64,000 nucleotides of DNA from Streptomyces sp. NBC_00162. GTDB lineage: Bacteria; Actinomycetota; Actinomycetes; Streptomycetales; Streptomycetaceae. The position numbers and the translations under genes are program-made. The notes beneath the pieces were generated by a model. It saw only the letters and a program-made list of their open reading frames with translations, had not been told where the DNA came from and made no database searches. Shown piece by piece: positions 44,764 to 53,855 of this stretch (the stretch's first letter is position 1; every line of letters starts with the position of its first letter). The stretch lies in the NCBI RefSeq assembly GCF_024611995.1, contig NZ_CP102509.1:4402001-4466000 (forward strand), read 5' to 3'.

Positions 44764-45939
44764 ATGAGCCCCAGCCTGCCTCTCGTCACCACCGCCGAGC
44801 GCCGCCATCGCCTCGGCCGACGCCACCGCCTGGCTCCCTCGACCCGCGCCGCCACGGTTCCCGAGGCCGCCGACGCCGTCGTCGCCCTGCACGCCACCGA
44901 CGCCGCGACCGTCTTCCTCTCCGCCCGCGCCCGGCTCGCCGAAGGAAGCGCGGACATCATCGAGCAGGCGCTCTACGAGGACGTGAGCCTCGTCCGGCTG
45001 CTGAGCATGCGCAACACGCTGTTCGCGGTCTCGACCGGCCTCGCCCCGCACGTCGACTCCTCCACCGCCCGCGCCATCGCCGTCAAGGAGCGCCGCACCC
45101 TCCTCAAGCGCCTCGACGAGGACGGCCAGGGGCTGGACGCCGCCTGGCTGGCCCAGGCCGAGACCGCGGCGCTCGACGCCCTCGACAGCCGCGGGCCCTG
45201 CACCGGCAGCCAACTGTCCGCCGCCGTACCTGCACTGCGCCAGAAGATCACCATCGGCAGGGGCAAGAAGTACGAGACGGAGACCGGCGTCGCCACCCGG
45301 GTCATCCGCCTGCTGGCCGCCGACGGCCGGATCCGCCGCGACCGCCCGCGCGGCTCGTGGACCTCCAGCCAGTTCCGCTGGGTCCACACCGAGCCCTGGC
45401 CCGCCGTACCCGCGACCGAGGCCCGCGCCGAGGTCGCCCGCCGCTGGCTCCACGCGTACGGGCCGGCCACCGAGGCCGACCTCAAGTGGTGGACCGGCTG
45501 GACGCTCGGCGACGTCCGCAAGGCCCTCACGGCCGTGGGCCCCGACCAGGTACGCCTGGAGGACGGGACCACCGCCCTCGTCAGCCCCGGCGACACCGCA
45601 CCCGAACCGGCCCCGGAACCCTGGGCGGCCCTGCTCCCCGGCCTCGACCCCAGCGGCATGGGCTGGGCCGACCGCGGCTTCCATCTCGACCCCGCCCACC
45701 GGCCCGCCCTGTTCGACTACGCCGGCAACATCGGCCCCACGGTGTGGTGGAACGGCGAGATCGTCGGCGCCTGGGCCCAGCGCGGCGACGGCGAGATCGT
45801 CTGGCGGCTGCTGTCAGACCCCGGCCGGGCCGCCGAGAAGGCGATCACCGCCGAGGCCGCCCGCCTCGCCGACTGGATCGGCGACGCCCGTATCACCCCG
45901 CGCTTCCGCACCCCGCTGGAACGCGAACTCGTCGCCTGA
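44764..45939 (+). CDS. winged-helix HTH_42 protein (AlkZ/YcaQ superfamily)
   Basis: A 391-residue protein of the HTH_42 family, which includes DNA glycosylases that unhook crosslinks. Motifs such as YGPATEADLKWWTGWT and PALFDYAGNIGPTVWWNG are typical. Where characterised glycosylases have a Gln-rich LQAQ-type active-site motif, this one reads ALHATDAATVFL, so glycosylase activity is uncertain and it may belong to another subgroup. The ATG at 44764 has GGGAGG directly upstream; a GTG at 44734 is possible. It converges on the next gene with 9 bp between stops. Confidence 0.85.
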   Translation: MSPSLPLVTTAERRHRLGRRHRLAPSTRAATVPEAADAVVALHATDAATVFLSARARLAEGSADIIEQALYEDVSLVRLLSMRNTLFAVSTGLAPHVDSSTARAIAVKERRTLLKRLDEDGQGLDAAWLAQAETAALDALDSRGPCTGSQLSAAVPALRQKITIGRGKKYETETGVATRVIRLLAADGRIRRDRPRGSWTSSQFRWVHTEPWPAVPATEARAEVARRWLHAYGPATEADLKWWTGWTLGDVRKALTAVGPDQVRLEDGTTALVSPGDTAPEPAPEPWAALLPGLDPSGMGWADRGFHLDPAHRPALFDYAGNIGPTVWWNGEIVGAWAQRGDGEIVWRLLSDPGRAAEKAITAEAARLADWIGDARITPRFRTPLERELVA

Positions 45940-45948
45940 GCCGGGCCG

Positions 45949-47334
45949 TCAGCCGATACCCCGCCAGCCCTGCGGGTCCACCCCGCCGGGCACCGGGGCC
46001 TGGGCGTCGTACGGCTCCCGGGTGAACACGAAGGACGCCAGATCGAGATGGCTGACCGAGCCGTCGGCACGCCGTACCGCCCGCAGCGTCTCCCCCGCGT
46101 AGTACCCGGACAGGCCCGTCCAGGTGCCGTCCGGCTCCGCCCGGAAGCGCGCGGAACGCCCCGTCGCGCCCACCGGTCCCAGCTCCAGCGATCCGTCCGC
46201 CTTCAGCCGCACCACTTGGGCCGACGTCCCCCAGTACCAGGGCCCGCACACCTCCAGCGGCACCTGGGCGGCCTCCGCGAACGGCCGCCACGGCTGCGGG
46301 AACCGAGGCTCGGCCTCCGCGACGACCGCCACCAGGTCCGCGGCCACCGACGCGGCCGGCAACCCCGAGGTGCAGTTCGCCAGCACCACGGCCGCCACGT
46401 CGTCCGCCTCGCTCAGCCACAGCCCCGCGACGAACCCCGGAAGCGATCCGCTGTGCCCCGCCAGCCGGCGCCCGTCCTGGGCCATCAGCTGCATCCCCAG
46501 CCCGTAGCCGCACTCGGCGATGCCCGGCTCCGGCGGCGCCGCCGACGTGCGCATCTCCCGTACGGACTCCGCGCCCAGCACCCGCTCGTCCCCCCGCAGC
46601 AGGAAGTCCGCGAACCGCGCCAAATCCCTTGTCGTGGACCACAGCTGACCGGCCGGAGCCATCAGCCCCAGGTCCTCCAGCGGCTCGGGCATCATCAGGT
46701 CCGCCCACGGGTGCACCGCCCAGCCGCCCGCATGCGGGGACTGCGGCGACCCGCTCGTCCGGTCCAGCCCCAGCGGCTCCAGCACCTCAGCCTTCAGCAC
46801 TTCTTCCCACGGCTTCCCGCGCAGCGCCTCGACCAGCGAACCCAGCAGCGTGTACCCGGGGTTGGAGTAGTGGTGCCTGCTCCCCGGCGAGTGCCGGAAC
46901 GGATCGTCCCCCAGCACGTCGGCGAGTTCGGGCCGCAGCGCACCGGGAGTGCGCTCCCACCACTCGCCGGGCGTCTCCGCTGCCAGACCACCGGTGTGGG
47001 CCAGCAGTTGGGCAATGGTCACCTCACCGGCACCGGTACCCGGCAGGTGCTTCTCCAGCGGATCCGCGAGCCCGAGCAGGCCCTCGTCCCTCAGCCGCAT
47101 CACCAGAACGGCGGTGAAGGTCTTGGTGATCGACCCGATCCGGTACTGGACGTTCCCGTCCGGGCCGTGGCCCTCCACCGAGGTCCGGGAGCCCTCCCAG
47201 ACCACCTCCCCGCCTCGCACCACGGCCGCCACCACGGACGGGGCCCGCCCATCGCTCTGCGCCACGGCGATCCGGTGCCGCAGCGCACGCCGGGTGGCGG
47301 GAAGGAGTTCCAGGTCCTCAGAGATCTCATCCAT
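45949..47334 (-). CDS. beta-lactamase-fold serine hydrolase
   Basis: A 461-residue protein of the class C beta-lactamase / DD-peptidase fold. The nucleophile lies in SITK, the second motif is YSNPGY, and the third is GHSGS. There is no signal peptide, so it is probably a cytoplasmic esterase or peptidase rather than a resistance enzyme. A ~120-residue beta-rich C-terminal domain follows. The start is ATG at 47334, divergent from the DHFR-family gene. Confidence 0.89.
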   Translation of the reverse strand: MDEISEDLELLPATRRALRHRIAVAQSDGRAPSVVAAVVRGGEVVWEGSRTSVEGHGPDGNVQYRIGSITKTFTAVLVMRLRDEGLLGLADPLEKHLPGTGAGEVTIAQLLAHTGGLAAETPGEWWERTPGALRPELADVLGDDPFRHSPGSRHHYSNPGYTLLGSLVEALRGKPWEEVLKAEVLEPLGLDRTSGSPQSPHAGGWAVHPWADLMMPEPLEDLGLMAPAGQLWSTTRDLARFADFLLRGDERVLGAESVREMRTSAAPPEPGIAECGYGLGMQLMAQDGRRLAGHSGSLPGFVAGLWLSEADDVAAVVLANCTSGLPAASVAADLVAVVAEAEPRFPQPWRPFAEAAQVPLEVCGPWYWGTSAQVVRLKADGSLELGPVGATGRSARFRAEPDGTWTGLSGYYAGETLRAVRRADGSVSHLDLASFVFTREPYDAQAPVPGGVDPQGWRGIG

Positions 47335-47450
47335 GATCGGATTCTATGAACTCGCGTCCCTGAGCCGGGTGGTCATCGATCGCGCACCGATGAGTTTCCC
47401 GCGGCGCGCCGGTCTGTACGCGTGAGACCGACTCACGGAAGGCTGGCGCC

Positions 47451-48014
47451 ATGCGGAAACTGATCTACGGCATGAACCTGACCCTGGACGGCTACATCGC
47501 CGCGCCCGGCGACGACATCGGCTGGAGCGTGCCGAGCGACGAGCTGTTCCAGTTTTGGTCCGACCAGTTGCAGGCGACCGACCTGTCGCTGTACGGGCGC
47601 AAGCTGTGGCAGACGATGAGCTCCCACTGGCCGACCGGCGACCAGCAGCCCAACGCCACCCCGGCGGAGATCGAGTTCGCGCGCCGCTGGCGGGACATGT
47701 CGAAGGTGGTGTTCTCCGCGACGATCGACAAGGTCGACTGGAACACCCGCCTGGTCACCGGCGACGCGGTCGCCGAGATCACCCGGCTCAAGGCCGAGGA
47801 CGGCGGCCCGATGGACATCGGCGGCGCGACGCTCGCCGGGGCGGCCATGCGGGCCGGGCTGATTGACGAGTACGTGCTGGCCACCGCGCCGGTCCTGGTG
47901 GGCGGCGGCACGCCGTTCTTCACCGCGCTGGACAACTGGGTGAACCTGAACCTGGTGGAGACGCGGACGTTTCCCGGCGGCGTGATCCTGACCAGGTACG
48001 AGACGAGGCGCTGA
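47451..48014 (+). CDS. DHFR / RibD C-terminal-family protein
   Basis: A 187-residue Rossmann-like reductase of the RibD C-terminal group. It has MNLTLDGYIAAPGDDIGW at the start, SLYGRKLW, and GGATLAGAAMRAGLIDEY in the nucleotide region. Such genes are seldom true dihydrofolate reductases; the substrate is unknown. It has GGAAGG upstream of ATG 47451. Convergent with dnaB. Confidence 0.88.
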   Translation: MRKLIYGMNLTLDGYIAAPGDDIGWSVPSDELFQFWSDQLQATDLSLYGRKLWQTMSSHWPTGDQQPNATPAEIEFARRWRDMSKVVFSATIDKVDWNTRLVTGDAVAEITRLKAEDGGPMDIGGATLAGAAMRAGLIDEYVLATAPVLVGGGTPFFTALDNWVNLNLVETRTFPGGVILTRYETRR

Positions 48015-48039
48015 GCGCCCGTCCTGGGTGACCCGGACG

Positions 48040-49527
48040 CTACGTGTTGGCCATGTCCACGAACCGCGAGTAGTGACCCTGGAAGGCGACCGTGATCGTC
48101 GCCGTGGGGCCGTTACGGTGCTTCGCCACGATCAGGTCCGCCTCGCCCGCGCGGGGTGACTCCTTCTCGTACGCGTCCTCGCGGTGCAGCAGGATCACCA
48201 TGTCCGCGTCCTGCTCGATCGAGCCCGACTCACGCAGGTCGGAGACCATCGGCTTCTTGTCGGTGCGCTGCTCCGGGCCACGGTTCAGCTGGGAGAGCGC
48301 GATCACGGGGACCTCGAGCTCCTTCGCCAGCAGCTTGAGGTTTCGGGACATGTCCGAGACCTCCTGCTGACGGCTCTCGGGACGGCGCGAGCCACCCGAC
48401 TGCATCAGCTGGAGGTAGTCGATGACCACGAGCGAGAGGTCGTTGCGCTGCTTGAGCCGGCGGCACTTGGCCCGGATCTCCATCATCGACAGGTTGGGGG
48501 AATCGTCGATGTAGAGCGGGGCGGCGGACACGTCCGGCATCCGCCGGGCCAGCCGGGTCCAGTCGTCGTCCGTCATCGTGCCCGAGCGCATGTGGTGCAG
48601 AGCCACCCGGGCCTCGGCCGAGAGCAGGCGCATCGCGATCTCGTTGCGACCCATTTCGAGGGAGAAGATCACGCTCGGCAGGTTGCTCTTGATGGAGCAG
48701 GCGCGCGCGAAGTCCAGCGCGAGCGTGGACTTGCCCATCGCGGGACGGGCGGCGATGACGATCATCTGGCCCGGGTGCAGGCCGTTGGTCAGCGAGTCGA
48801 GGTCCGTGAAGCCGGTGGGCACACCCGACATCTGGCCGCTGCGCGAGCCGATCGCCTCGATCTCGTCGAGGGCGCCCTCCATGATGTCGCCCAGCGGCAG
48901 GTAGTCCTCGGAGGTCCGCTGCTCGGTGACCGCGTAGATCTCGGCCTGGGCGCTGTTGACGATCTCGTCGACGTCCCCGTCGGCCGCGTAACCCATCTGC
49001 GTGATCTTCGTACCGGCCGCGACCAGGCGGCGCAGGACGGCCCGCTCGTGGACGATCTCCGCGTAGTACTCGGCGTTGGCCGCCGTCGGGACCGACTGCA
49101 CGAGCGTGTGCAGGTACGAGGCCCCGCCAACCTTGCTGATCTCCCCGCGCCGGGTCAGCTCGGCGCCGACGGTGATCGGGTCGGCCGGCTCCCCCTTGGC
49201 GTACAGGTCGAGGATGGCCTGGTAGATCGTCTCGTGGGAGGGCCGGTAGAAGTCGTGGCCCTTGAGGACCTCGACGACATCGGCGATCGCGTCCTTGGAC
49301 AGCAGCATGCCGCCGAGCACCGACTGCTCGGCGTCGAGGTCTTGCGGGGGGACGCGCTCGAAGCCGCCGCCGGCGCCGCCGCCGTCCCAGGAGCCGCCCT
49401 CACGGCCCCGGTCGTGCTGCTCGTCCCCGCGTCCGCGGCCCTCGCCGTTGCGGCGGGGACGGGGGGGCAGACGGTCACCTGGACCGCTGTCGGCCCAGGG
49501 GTCGTCCAAGGGCTCGGGCATGCTCAC
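48040..49527 (-). CDS. dnaB: replicative DNA helicase DnaB
   Basis: A 495-residue hexameric helicase that unwinds DNA at the replication fork. A Gly/Arg/Asp-rich ~55-residue N-terminal tail precedes the N-domain (LDAEQSVLGGMLLSKDAIAD). The RecA-like domain has Walker A ARPAMGKST, Walker B VVIDYLQLM and the RESGSIEQDADMV arm. No intein is present at the P-loop. The GTG start at 49525-49527 has AGGAGG 7 nt upstream; the ATG two codons later is the alternative. The upstream gap carries a DnaA-box cluster. Confidence 0.97.
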   Translation of the reverse strand: MSMPEPLDDPWADSGPGDRLPPRPRRNGEGRGRGDEQHDRGREGGSWDGGGAGGGFERVPPQDLDAEQSVLGGMLLSKDAIADVVEVLKGHDFYRPSHETIYQAILDLYAKGEPADPITVGAELTRRGEISKVGGASYLHTLVQSVPTAANAEYYAEIVHERAVLRRLVAAGTKITQMGYAADGDVDEIVNSAQAEIYAVTEQRTSEDYLPLGDIMEGALDEIEAIGSRSGQMSGVPTGFTDLDSLTNGLHPGQMIVIAARPAMGKSTLALDFARACSIKSNLPSVIFSLEMGRNEIAMRLLSAEARVALHHMRSGTMTDDDWTRLARRMPDVSAAPLYIDDSPNLSMMEIRAKCRRLKQRNDLSLVVIDYLQLMQSGGSRRPESRQQEVSDMSRNLKLLAKELEVPVIALSQLNRGPEQRTDKKPMVSDLRESGSIEQDADMVILLHREDAYEKESPRAGEADLIVAKHRNGPTATITVAFQGHYSRFVDMANT

Positions 49528-49960
49528 CGGGCCACCTCCTCCGTCCGCAACGCGGACCTCGCCGTGCCACTCTTTCTACGACACGGCTCTGACATATGGG
49601 GCACCCGGATCGGCTCTCGGCGAGTCGGGCAACGCACCACGGTAGGGCCGATGGCAGCGTCAGCCAATCTTGTTATCCACAGGCTGTGTGGATGAGATGT
49701 GGACGACGGCGCCAATGCTGTGGGTAAGTCCCCGGAAGCTGTGCACGGACCGGGGGACGACGCTGTGGACAAAATCACCTACCCCACCCTGTCACCCCAT
49801 CTGACCTGGCATTTCCCACCTCGGCAACTGTGGCCCGGAAAAATCTTGGCCACTGTCTCAAGATCGCCTCCAACGGGTGGGGAGGAACGCGCAAGTCAGC
49901 GCGTTGGTAAGGATCCAAAGGCAGTTGCATCTATTACCTGTGGAAGATTAGATTGAGCAC
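49528..49960. other. 433-bp dnaB-MATE intergenic region
   Basis: The gap between divergent dnaB and the MATE gene. I see no credible gene. It is A+T-richer than the surroundings and holds the DnaA-box cluster (49673-49772). The promoters of both genes should be here, but no consensus pair is distinct. Confidence 0.6.
49673..49772. promoter_or_regulatory. cluster of five DnaA-box-like sites
   Basis: Within 100 bp: TTATCCACA (49673-49681, plus) and, on the minus strand, TCATCCACA (49687-49695), TCGTCCACA (49698-49706), TTACCCACA (49719-49727) and TTGTCCACA (49764-49772). Two are perfect boxes; the others differ by one base from TTGTCCACA or TTATCCACA. Neither dnaA nor dnaN is adjacent, so it is not oriC; it could regulate dnaB or titrate DnaA. 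Confidence 0.7.
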
Positions 49961-51298
49961 ATGACACAGGCCCCCGTCGCACCGAAGACAGCGCCGAGAC
50001 GGCACGACCGAGAGATCTTCGCGCTCGCCGTGCCCGCCTTCGGCGCCCTCGTCGCCGAACCCCTCTTCGTGATGGCCGACAGCGCCATCGTCGGGCACCT
50101 CGGGACGCCCCAGCTGGCCGGCCTCGGCATCGCTGCGGCTCTGCTCACCACTGCCGTGAGCGTCTTCGTCTTCCTCGCCTACGCCACCACCGCGGCCGTC
50201 TCCCGCAGGGTCGGAGCGGGCGACCTGCAGGCGGCCATCCGGCAGGGCATGGACGGCATCTGGCTCGCTCTCCTGCTCGGCGCGGCCGTCATCGCCGTGG
50301 TCCTGCCCGCCGCCCCCTGGCTGGTCTCCCTCTTCGGGGCCTCCGACACCGTCGCCCCGTACGCGATCACGTATCTGCGGATCTCCGCGCTCGGCATCCC
50401 CGCCATGCTCATGGTCCTGGCCGCCACCGGTGTCATCCGCGGCCTCCAGGACACCCGTACGCCGCTCTACGTCGCCGTCGGAGGCTTCGCCCTCAACGCG
50501 GGCCTGAACGTCCTCCTCGTCTACGGTGCGGGCCTGGGCATCGCCGGCTCCGCCTGGGGCACGGTCATCGCCCAGTGCGCCATGGCCGCCGCCTACCTCG
50601 TCGTCGTCGTACGCGGAGCCCGGCGGCACGACGCCTCCCTGCGCCCCGACCTCGCGGGGATCCGGGCCTGTGCACAGGCCGGCGCACCCCTGCTGGTCCG
50701 CACCCTGTCACTGCGGGTCATCCTGATGATCGCGACCGCCGTGGCCGCCCGCCTCGGCGACGCCGACATCGCCGCCCACCAGATCCTGCTCGCCCTGTGG
50801 AGCCTGCTCGCCTTCGCCCTGGACGCCATCGCGATCGCCGGGCAGGCCATCATCGGCCGCTATCTGGGCGCGAGCGACACCGAGGGCGCCAAGGCCGTCT
50901 GCCGTCGCATGGTGCAGTGGGGGATCGCCGCGGGGATCGTGCTCGGCCTGCTGGTCGTCCTGGCCCGCCCCGTGTTCATTCCGCTGTTCACCAGCGATCC
51001 GGCCGTCGAGGAGGCGTTGCTGCCCGCCCTGCTGGTCGTCGCGCTCTCCCAGCCCGTGTCCGGCATCGTCTTCGTTCTCGACGGCGTCCTGATGGGTGCG
51101 GGCGACGGCCGCTACCTGGCCTGGGCGATGCTGGTGACGCTGGCCGTGTTCACCCCGGCAGCGCTCCTGGTACCGGCACTGGGCGGCGGCCTGACGACGC
51201 TCTGGTGGGCCATGACGCTGATGATGCTGGTCCGGATGGTCACCCTCCAGCTGCGCGCCCGCTCGGGCCGGTGGCTGGTCGCGGGGGCCACCCGCTGA
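49961..51298 (+). CDS. MATE-family efflux transporter (DinF-like)
   Basis: A 445-residue transporter with about twelve membrane spans and MATE/DinF features: REIFALAVPAFGALVAEPLF in the first span, FVMADSAIVGHLGTPQLAGL, and a matching second half. It probably exchanges Na+ or H+ for cationic compounds. The start ATG at 49961. Its stop codon lies at the edge of a parS-centred palindrome, and it converges on rplI. Confidence 0.92.
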   Translation: MTQAPVAPKTAPRRHDREIFALAVPAFGALVAEPLFVMADSAIVGHLGTPQLAGLGIAAALLTTAVSVFVFLAYATTAAVSRRVGAGDLQAAIRQGMDGIWLALLLGAAVIAVVLPAAPWLVSLFGASDTVAPYAITYLRISALGIPAMLMVLAATGVIRGLQDTRTPLYVAVGGFALNAGLNVLLVYGAGLGIAGSAWGTVIAQCAMAAAYLVVVVRGARRHDASLRPDLAGIRACAQAGAPLLVRTLSLRVILMIATAVAARLGDADIAAHQILLALWSLLAFALDAIAIAGQAIIGRYLGASDTEGAKAVCRRMVQWGIAAGIVLGLLVVLARPVFIPLFTSDPAVEEALLPALLVVALSQPVSGIVFVLDGVLMGAGDGRYLAWAMLVTLAVFTPAALLVPALGGGLTTLWWAMTLMMLVRMVTLQLRARSGRWLVAGATR

Positions 51299-51304
51299 GG
51301 CGAT

Positions 51305-51318
51305 GTTTCACGTGAAAC
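51305..51318. other. parS: parS site in a 30-bp palindrome
   Basis: Exact GTTTCACGTGAAAC; symmetry extends to 51297-51326 (GAGGCGAT / ATCGCCTC), with the left edge overlapping the MATE stop codon. Confidence 0.95.
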
Positions 51319-51338
51319 ATCGCCTCCCCTCCGGGCAT

Positions 51339-51352
51339 GTTTCACGTGAAAC
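51339..51352. other. parS: parS centromere site (ParB binding)
   Basis: Second exact GTTTCACGTGAAAC, 34 bp (start to start) after the previous one, in the convergent gap between the MATE and rplI genes. Confidence 0.95.
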
Positions 51353-51383
51353 ATCGCCGGCACCGCCGCCGCATCCGGCAACG

Positions 51384-51420
51384 ACGAAGGGCCGCACCCC
51401 AGCGGGGTGCGGCCCTTCGT
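51384..51420 (-). terminator. terminator of the rpsF-ssb-rpsR-rplI operon
   Basis: Perfect 17-bp stem (51384-51400 with 51404-51420) and 3-nt loop, 11 bp after the rplI stop. Symmetric, so it can also stop transcripts from the MATE side. Confidence 0.9.
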
Positions 51421-51431
51421 GTGCGCAGCCC

Positions 51432-51878
51432 TTAGGCGGCGACGACCTCGATGCCCACGTTCGCGGCCACGTCGGCGTGCAGACGCACGGAGACCTGGTA
51501 CGAACCGAGGGTCTTGATCGGGGAGCCCAGCTCAACGCGGCGCTTGTCGACCTTCGGGCCGCCCGAGGACTCGATCGCCGTGGCGATGTCGGCCGGGGTC
51601 ACGGAACCGAAGAGACGACCGGCGTCACCCGCGCGGGTGGCCAGACGGACCTTCACACCCTCGAGCTTGGCCTTGATCTCGTTGGCCTGCTCGATGGTCG
51701 CGATCTCGTGGATCTTGCGGGCGCGGCGGATCTGCGCCACGTCCTTCTCGCCACCCTTGGTCCAGCGGATCGCGAAACCACGCGGGACCAGGTAGTTGCG
51801 AGCGTAACCGTCCTTGACGTCGACGACATCGCCGGCGGCACCGAGGCCAGAAACCTCGTGGGTCAGGATGATCTTCAT
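51432..51878 (-). CDS. rplI: 50S ribosomal protein L9
   Basis: A 148-residue protein with the L9 N-domain [20 protein letters not shown] and [16 protein letters not shown], the long connecting helix and the C-domain ([16 protein letters not shown]). It binds 23S rRNA near the L1 stalk base. It is the last gene of the rpsF-ssb-rpsR-rplI operon, 18 bp after rpsR. Confidence 0.98.
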   Translation of the reverse strand: MKIILTHEVSGLGAAGDVVDVKDGYARNYLVPRGFAIRWTKGGEKDVAQIRRARKIHEIATIEQANEIKAKLEGVKVRLATRAGDAGRLFGSVTPADIATAIESSGGPKVDKRRVELGSPIKTLGSYQVSVRLHADVAANVGIEVVAA

Positions 51879-51896
51879 TAGTCGGTCACCCTTTCC

Positions 51897-52133
51897 TTAT
51901 CGCGCGGTGGACGTGTAGGGCAGCAGCGCCATCTCACGGCTGTTCTTGACGGCCGTGGCGACGTCACGCTGGTGCTGCGTGCAGTTGCCGGTAACGCGGC
52001 GGGCACGGATCTTGCCACGGTCGGAAATGAACTTCCGCAGCATGTTCGTGTCCTTGTAGTCCACGTACGCGGTCTTGTCCTTGCAGAAAGCGCAGACCTT
52101 CTTCTTAGGCTTGCGCACAGGCGGCTTCGCCAT
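51897..52133 (-). CDS. rpsR: 30S ribosomal protein S18, Cys-containing form
   Basis: A 78-residue S18. It keeps a Cys pair in [10 protein letters not shown] and a further Cys in GNCTQHQ, the zinc-ribbon (C+) form; streptomycetes often hold a second, Cys-free copy elsewhere that is used under zinc shortage. It is in its usual place after ssb. Confidence 0.97.
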   Translation of the reverse strand: MAKPPVRKPKKKVCAFCKDKTAYVDYKDTNMLRKFISDRGKIRARRVTGNCTQHQRDVATAVKNSREMALLPYTSTAR

Positions 52134-52176
52134 TGTGTCTCTCCTGTGAAATCAAGAAGTGGGGGTGCGAGCTGCC

Positions 52177-52785
52177 CTAGAAGGGCGGCTCGTCCGAGTA
52201 GCCACCGCCGGAGCCGCCGGAGCTTCCGGAGCTTCCGCCCCAGCCGCCACCGCCGCCGCCCTGCTGCTGCTGGCCGCCGGCCGGCGCGCTGGACGCCCAC
52301 GGGTCGTCGGAGGGAGCTCCGCCGCCCTGAGGGGCGCCGCCGCTGGGGGCTCCGCCCCAGTTGCCGCCGCCGCCACCCTGCTGCTGGCCGCCGCCGCCGT
52401 ACCCACCCTGGCCACCGCGACCGCTGGTCTTGGCAACCTTGGCCGTGGCGGTCTTCAGGCTGGGGCCGACTTCCTCGACGTCCAGCTCGTAGACCGTGCG
52501 CTTGACACCCTCACGGTCCTCGTACGACCGCTGCTTCAGCCGGCCCTGCACGATGACGCGCATGCCCCGCTGAAGGGACTCGGCGACGTTCTCCGCCGCC
52601 TGACGCCAGACCGAGCAGGTCAGGAACAGGCCTTCGCCGTCCTTCCACTCATTGGTCTGCTTGTCGAAGATGCGGGGAGTGGACGCGACACGGAACTTCG
52701 CGACCGCCGCACCCGAGGGGGTGAAGCGCAGCTCGGGGTCGTCGACGAGATTGCCGACGACCGTGATGACGGTCTCGCCTGCCAT
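52177..52785 (-). CDS. ssb: single-stranded DNA-binding protein
   Basis: A 202-residue SSB. The OB fold (about 1-115: [36 protein letters not shown]) is followed by a ~75-residue Gly/Gln-rich linker and the acidic tip YSDEPPF, which binds partner proteins such as helicases and PriA. It is the main chromosomal SSB, co-transcribed with rpsF and rpsR as in most actinobacteria. Confidence 0.97.
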   Translation of the reverse strand: MAGETVITVVGNLVDDPELRFTPSGAAVAKFRVASTPRIFDKQTNEWKDGEGLFLTCSVWRQAAENVAESLQRGMRVIVQGRLKQRSYEDREGVKRTVYELDVEEVGPSLKTATAKVAKTSGRGGQGGYGGGGQQQGGGGGNWGGAPSGGAPQGGGAPSDDPWASSAPAGGQQQQGGGGGGWGGSSGSSGGSGGGYSDEPPF

Positions 52786-52857
52786 GGATGAACCTCTCGG
52801 CGGGGATTGCTGCTGGGCTGCTGTGCTACTCGGTCCCGATTACCGCTGAACCGAAGT

Positions 52858-53148
52858 TCAGTGGGTCTCGGGGCGAAGGACCTTGGTCCGGAGAACCGAC
52901 TCGTTCAGGTTCATCTGTCGGTCAAGCTCCTTGACGACCGCAGGCTCGGCCTGAAGGTCGATGACCGAGTAGATGCCCTCGGGCTTCTTCTTGATCTCGT
53001 AAGCGAGACGACGACGGCCCCAGGTGTCGACCTTCTCGACCTTTCCGTTGCCCTCACGGACGACGGAAAGGAAGTTCTCGATCAGCGGGGAGACAGCGCG
53101 CTCCTCGAGATCGGGGTCGAGGATGACCATCACTTCGTAGTGACGCAT
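52858..53148 (-). CDS. rpsF: 30S ribosomal protein S6
   Basis: A 96-residue S6, [20 protein letters not shown]..., with [18 protein letters not shown]. The start at 53146-53148 follows AGGAGGTGGG; the longer frame is not supported. It pairs with S18 in the small subunit and opens the rpsF-ssb-rpsR-rplI operon. A short leader hairpin may be its autoregulatory site. Confidence 0.97.
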   Translation of the reverse strand: MRHYEVMVILDPDLEERAVSPLIENFLSVVREGNGKVEKVDTWGRRRLAYEIKKKPEGIYSVIDLQAEPAVVKELDRQMNLNESVLRTKVLRPETH

Positions 53149-53176
53149 GTGGAACCCACCTCCTTTGGACTCAGCG

Positions 53177-53195
53177 GCCACGGTCGTTCCGTGGC
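53177..53195 (-). promoter_or_regulatory. rpsF leader hairpin (candidate S6:S18-binding site)
   Basis: Stem GCCACGG / CCGTGGC with a 5-nt loop, about 30 nt before rpsF. Position fits the S6:S18-binding leader known from other bacteria, but I cannot confirm the conserved core of that motif. Confidence 0.35.
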
Positions 53196-53399
53196 AGGAG
53201 GGTCGTGATGCGTGCGCACGGCATCCGCAGAGCAGACACCGCGCAGACCGTACAGACTACCTGCTCGACTCCTTCCGGTTGAAATCCGGCAGGAGAGGTC
53301 CACAATCTGTATCCATCGGGTGTGCTCGGTGCTATGCCCCCGGCCCCCGCCGGAGGTGGCTCCGCAGCACCGTCTGCTTCAGCCAGGAGGTGCCTTCCG

Positions 53400-53723
53400 A
53401 TGGCACAGGCCATGCGACCCCAGTCCTCACCCCCGCCGATCTCCCTCTTCTCGACCGACGGCAAGCCCCACCCGCTGCAGGACACCCTGATGGCGGTCAC
53501 CTTGTTCCTCGGAGCCGTGGCGTTCATCACGGCGTTCTTCCACAACCTGCACCTGCTCACCTCGTGGGCCGGACTGATCGGGATCCTGACCGGCGCGTAC
53601 GGACAGTTCGTCTCCGTCACGACACGCGAGCGCTTCGCGCTGATCATCGGCCTTGGCGCGTCTGCCATCGGCTTCTTCATCGGCATGTTCCACGGCGGCC
53701 TCTTCGGCGGCTGGCTGGGCTGA
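53400..53723 (+). CDS. small conserved membrane protein
   Basis: A 107-residue protein with three membrane spans (about 28-48, 54-72 and 79-102) and a soluble N-terminus of about 27 residues rich in Pro/Ser. Function unknown; it recurs between rpsF and femX in streptomycetes as far as I recall. The start at 53400 has AGGAGG about 9 nt upstream. Confidence 0.82.
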   Translation: MAQAMRPQSSPPPISLFSTDGKPHPLQDTLMAVTLFLGAVAFITAFFHNLHLLTSWAGLIGILTGAYGQFVSVTTRERFALIIGLGASAIGFFIGMFHGGLFGGWLG

Positions 53724-53855
53724 CCGGGGTACCTCCGCGGCAGGGGTGCCGCCCACACCGGCCCGGGCCTGCGGCCCGTCCCCCAGATGGGTGGCGCCCC
53801 CGTCGCAGTAGGCTTCGCGCCATAGCCAGCGAAGCCGCCGGAGGAGACACCCCGC

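Noticed and set aside
45949..47334. Beta-lactam resistance enzyme
   Set aside because: The fold is right, but there is no signal peptide and there is a large extra C-terminal domain, so an esterase/peptidase is more likely.
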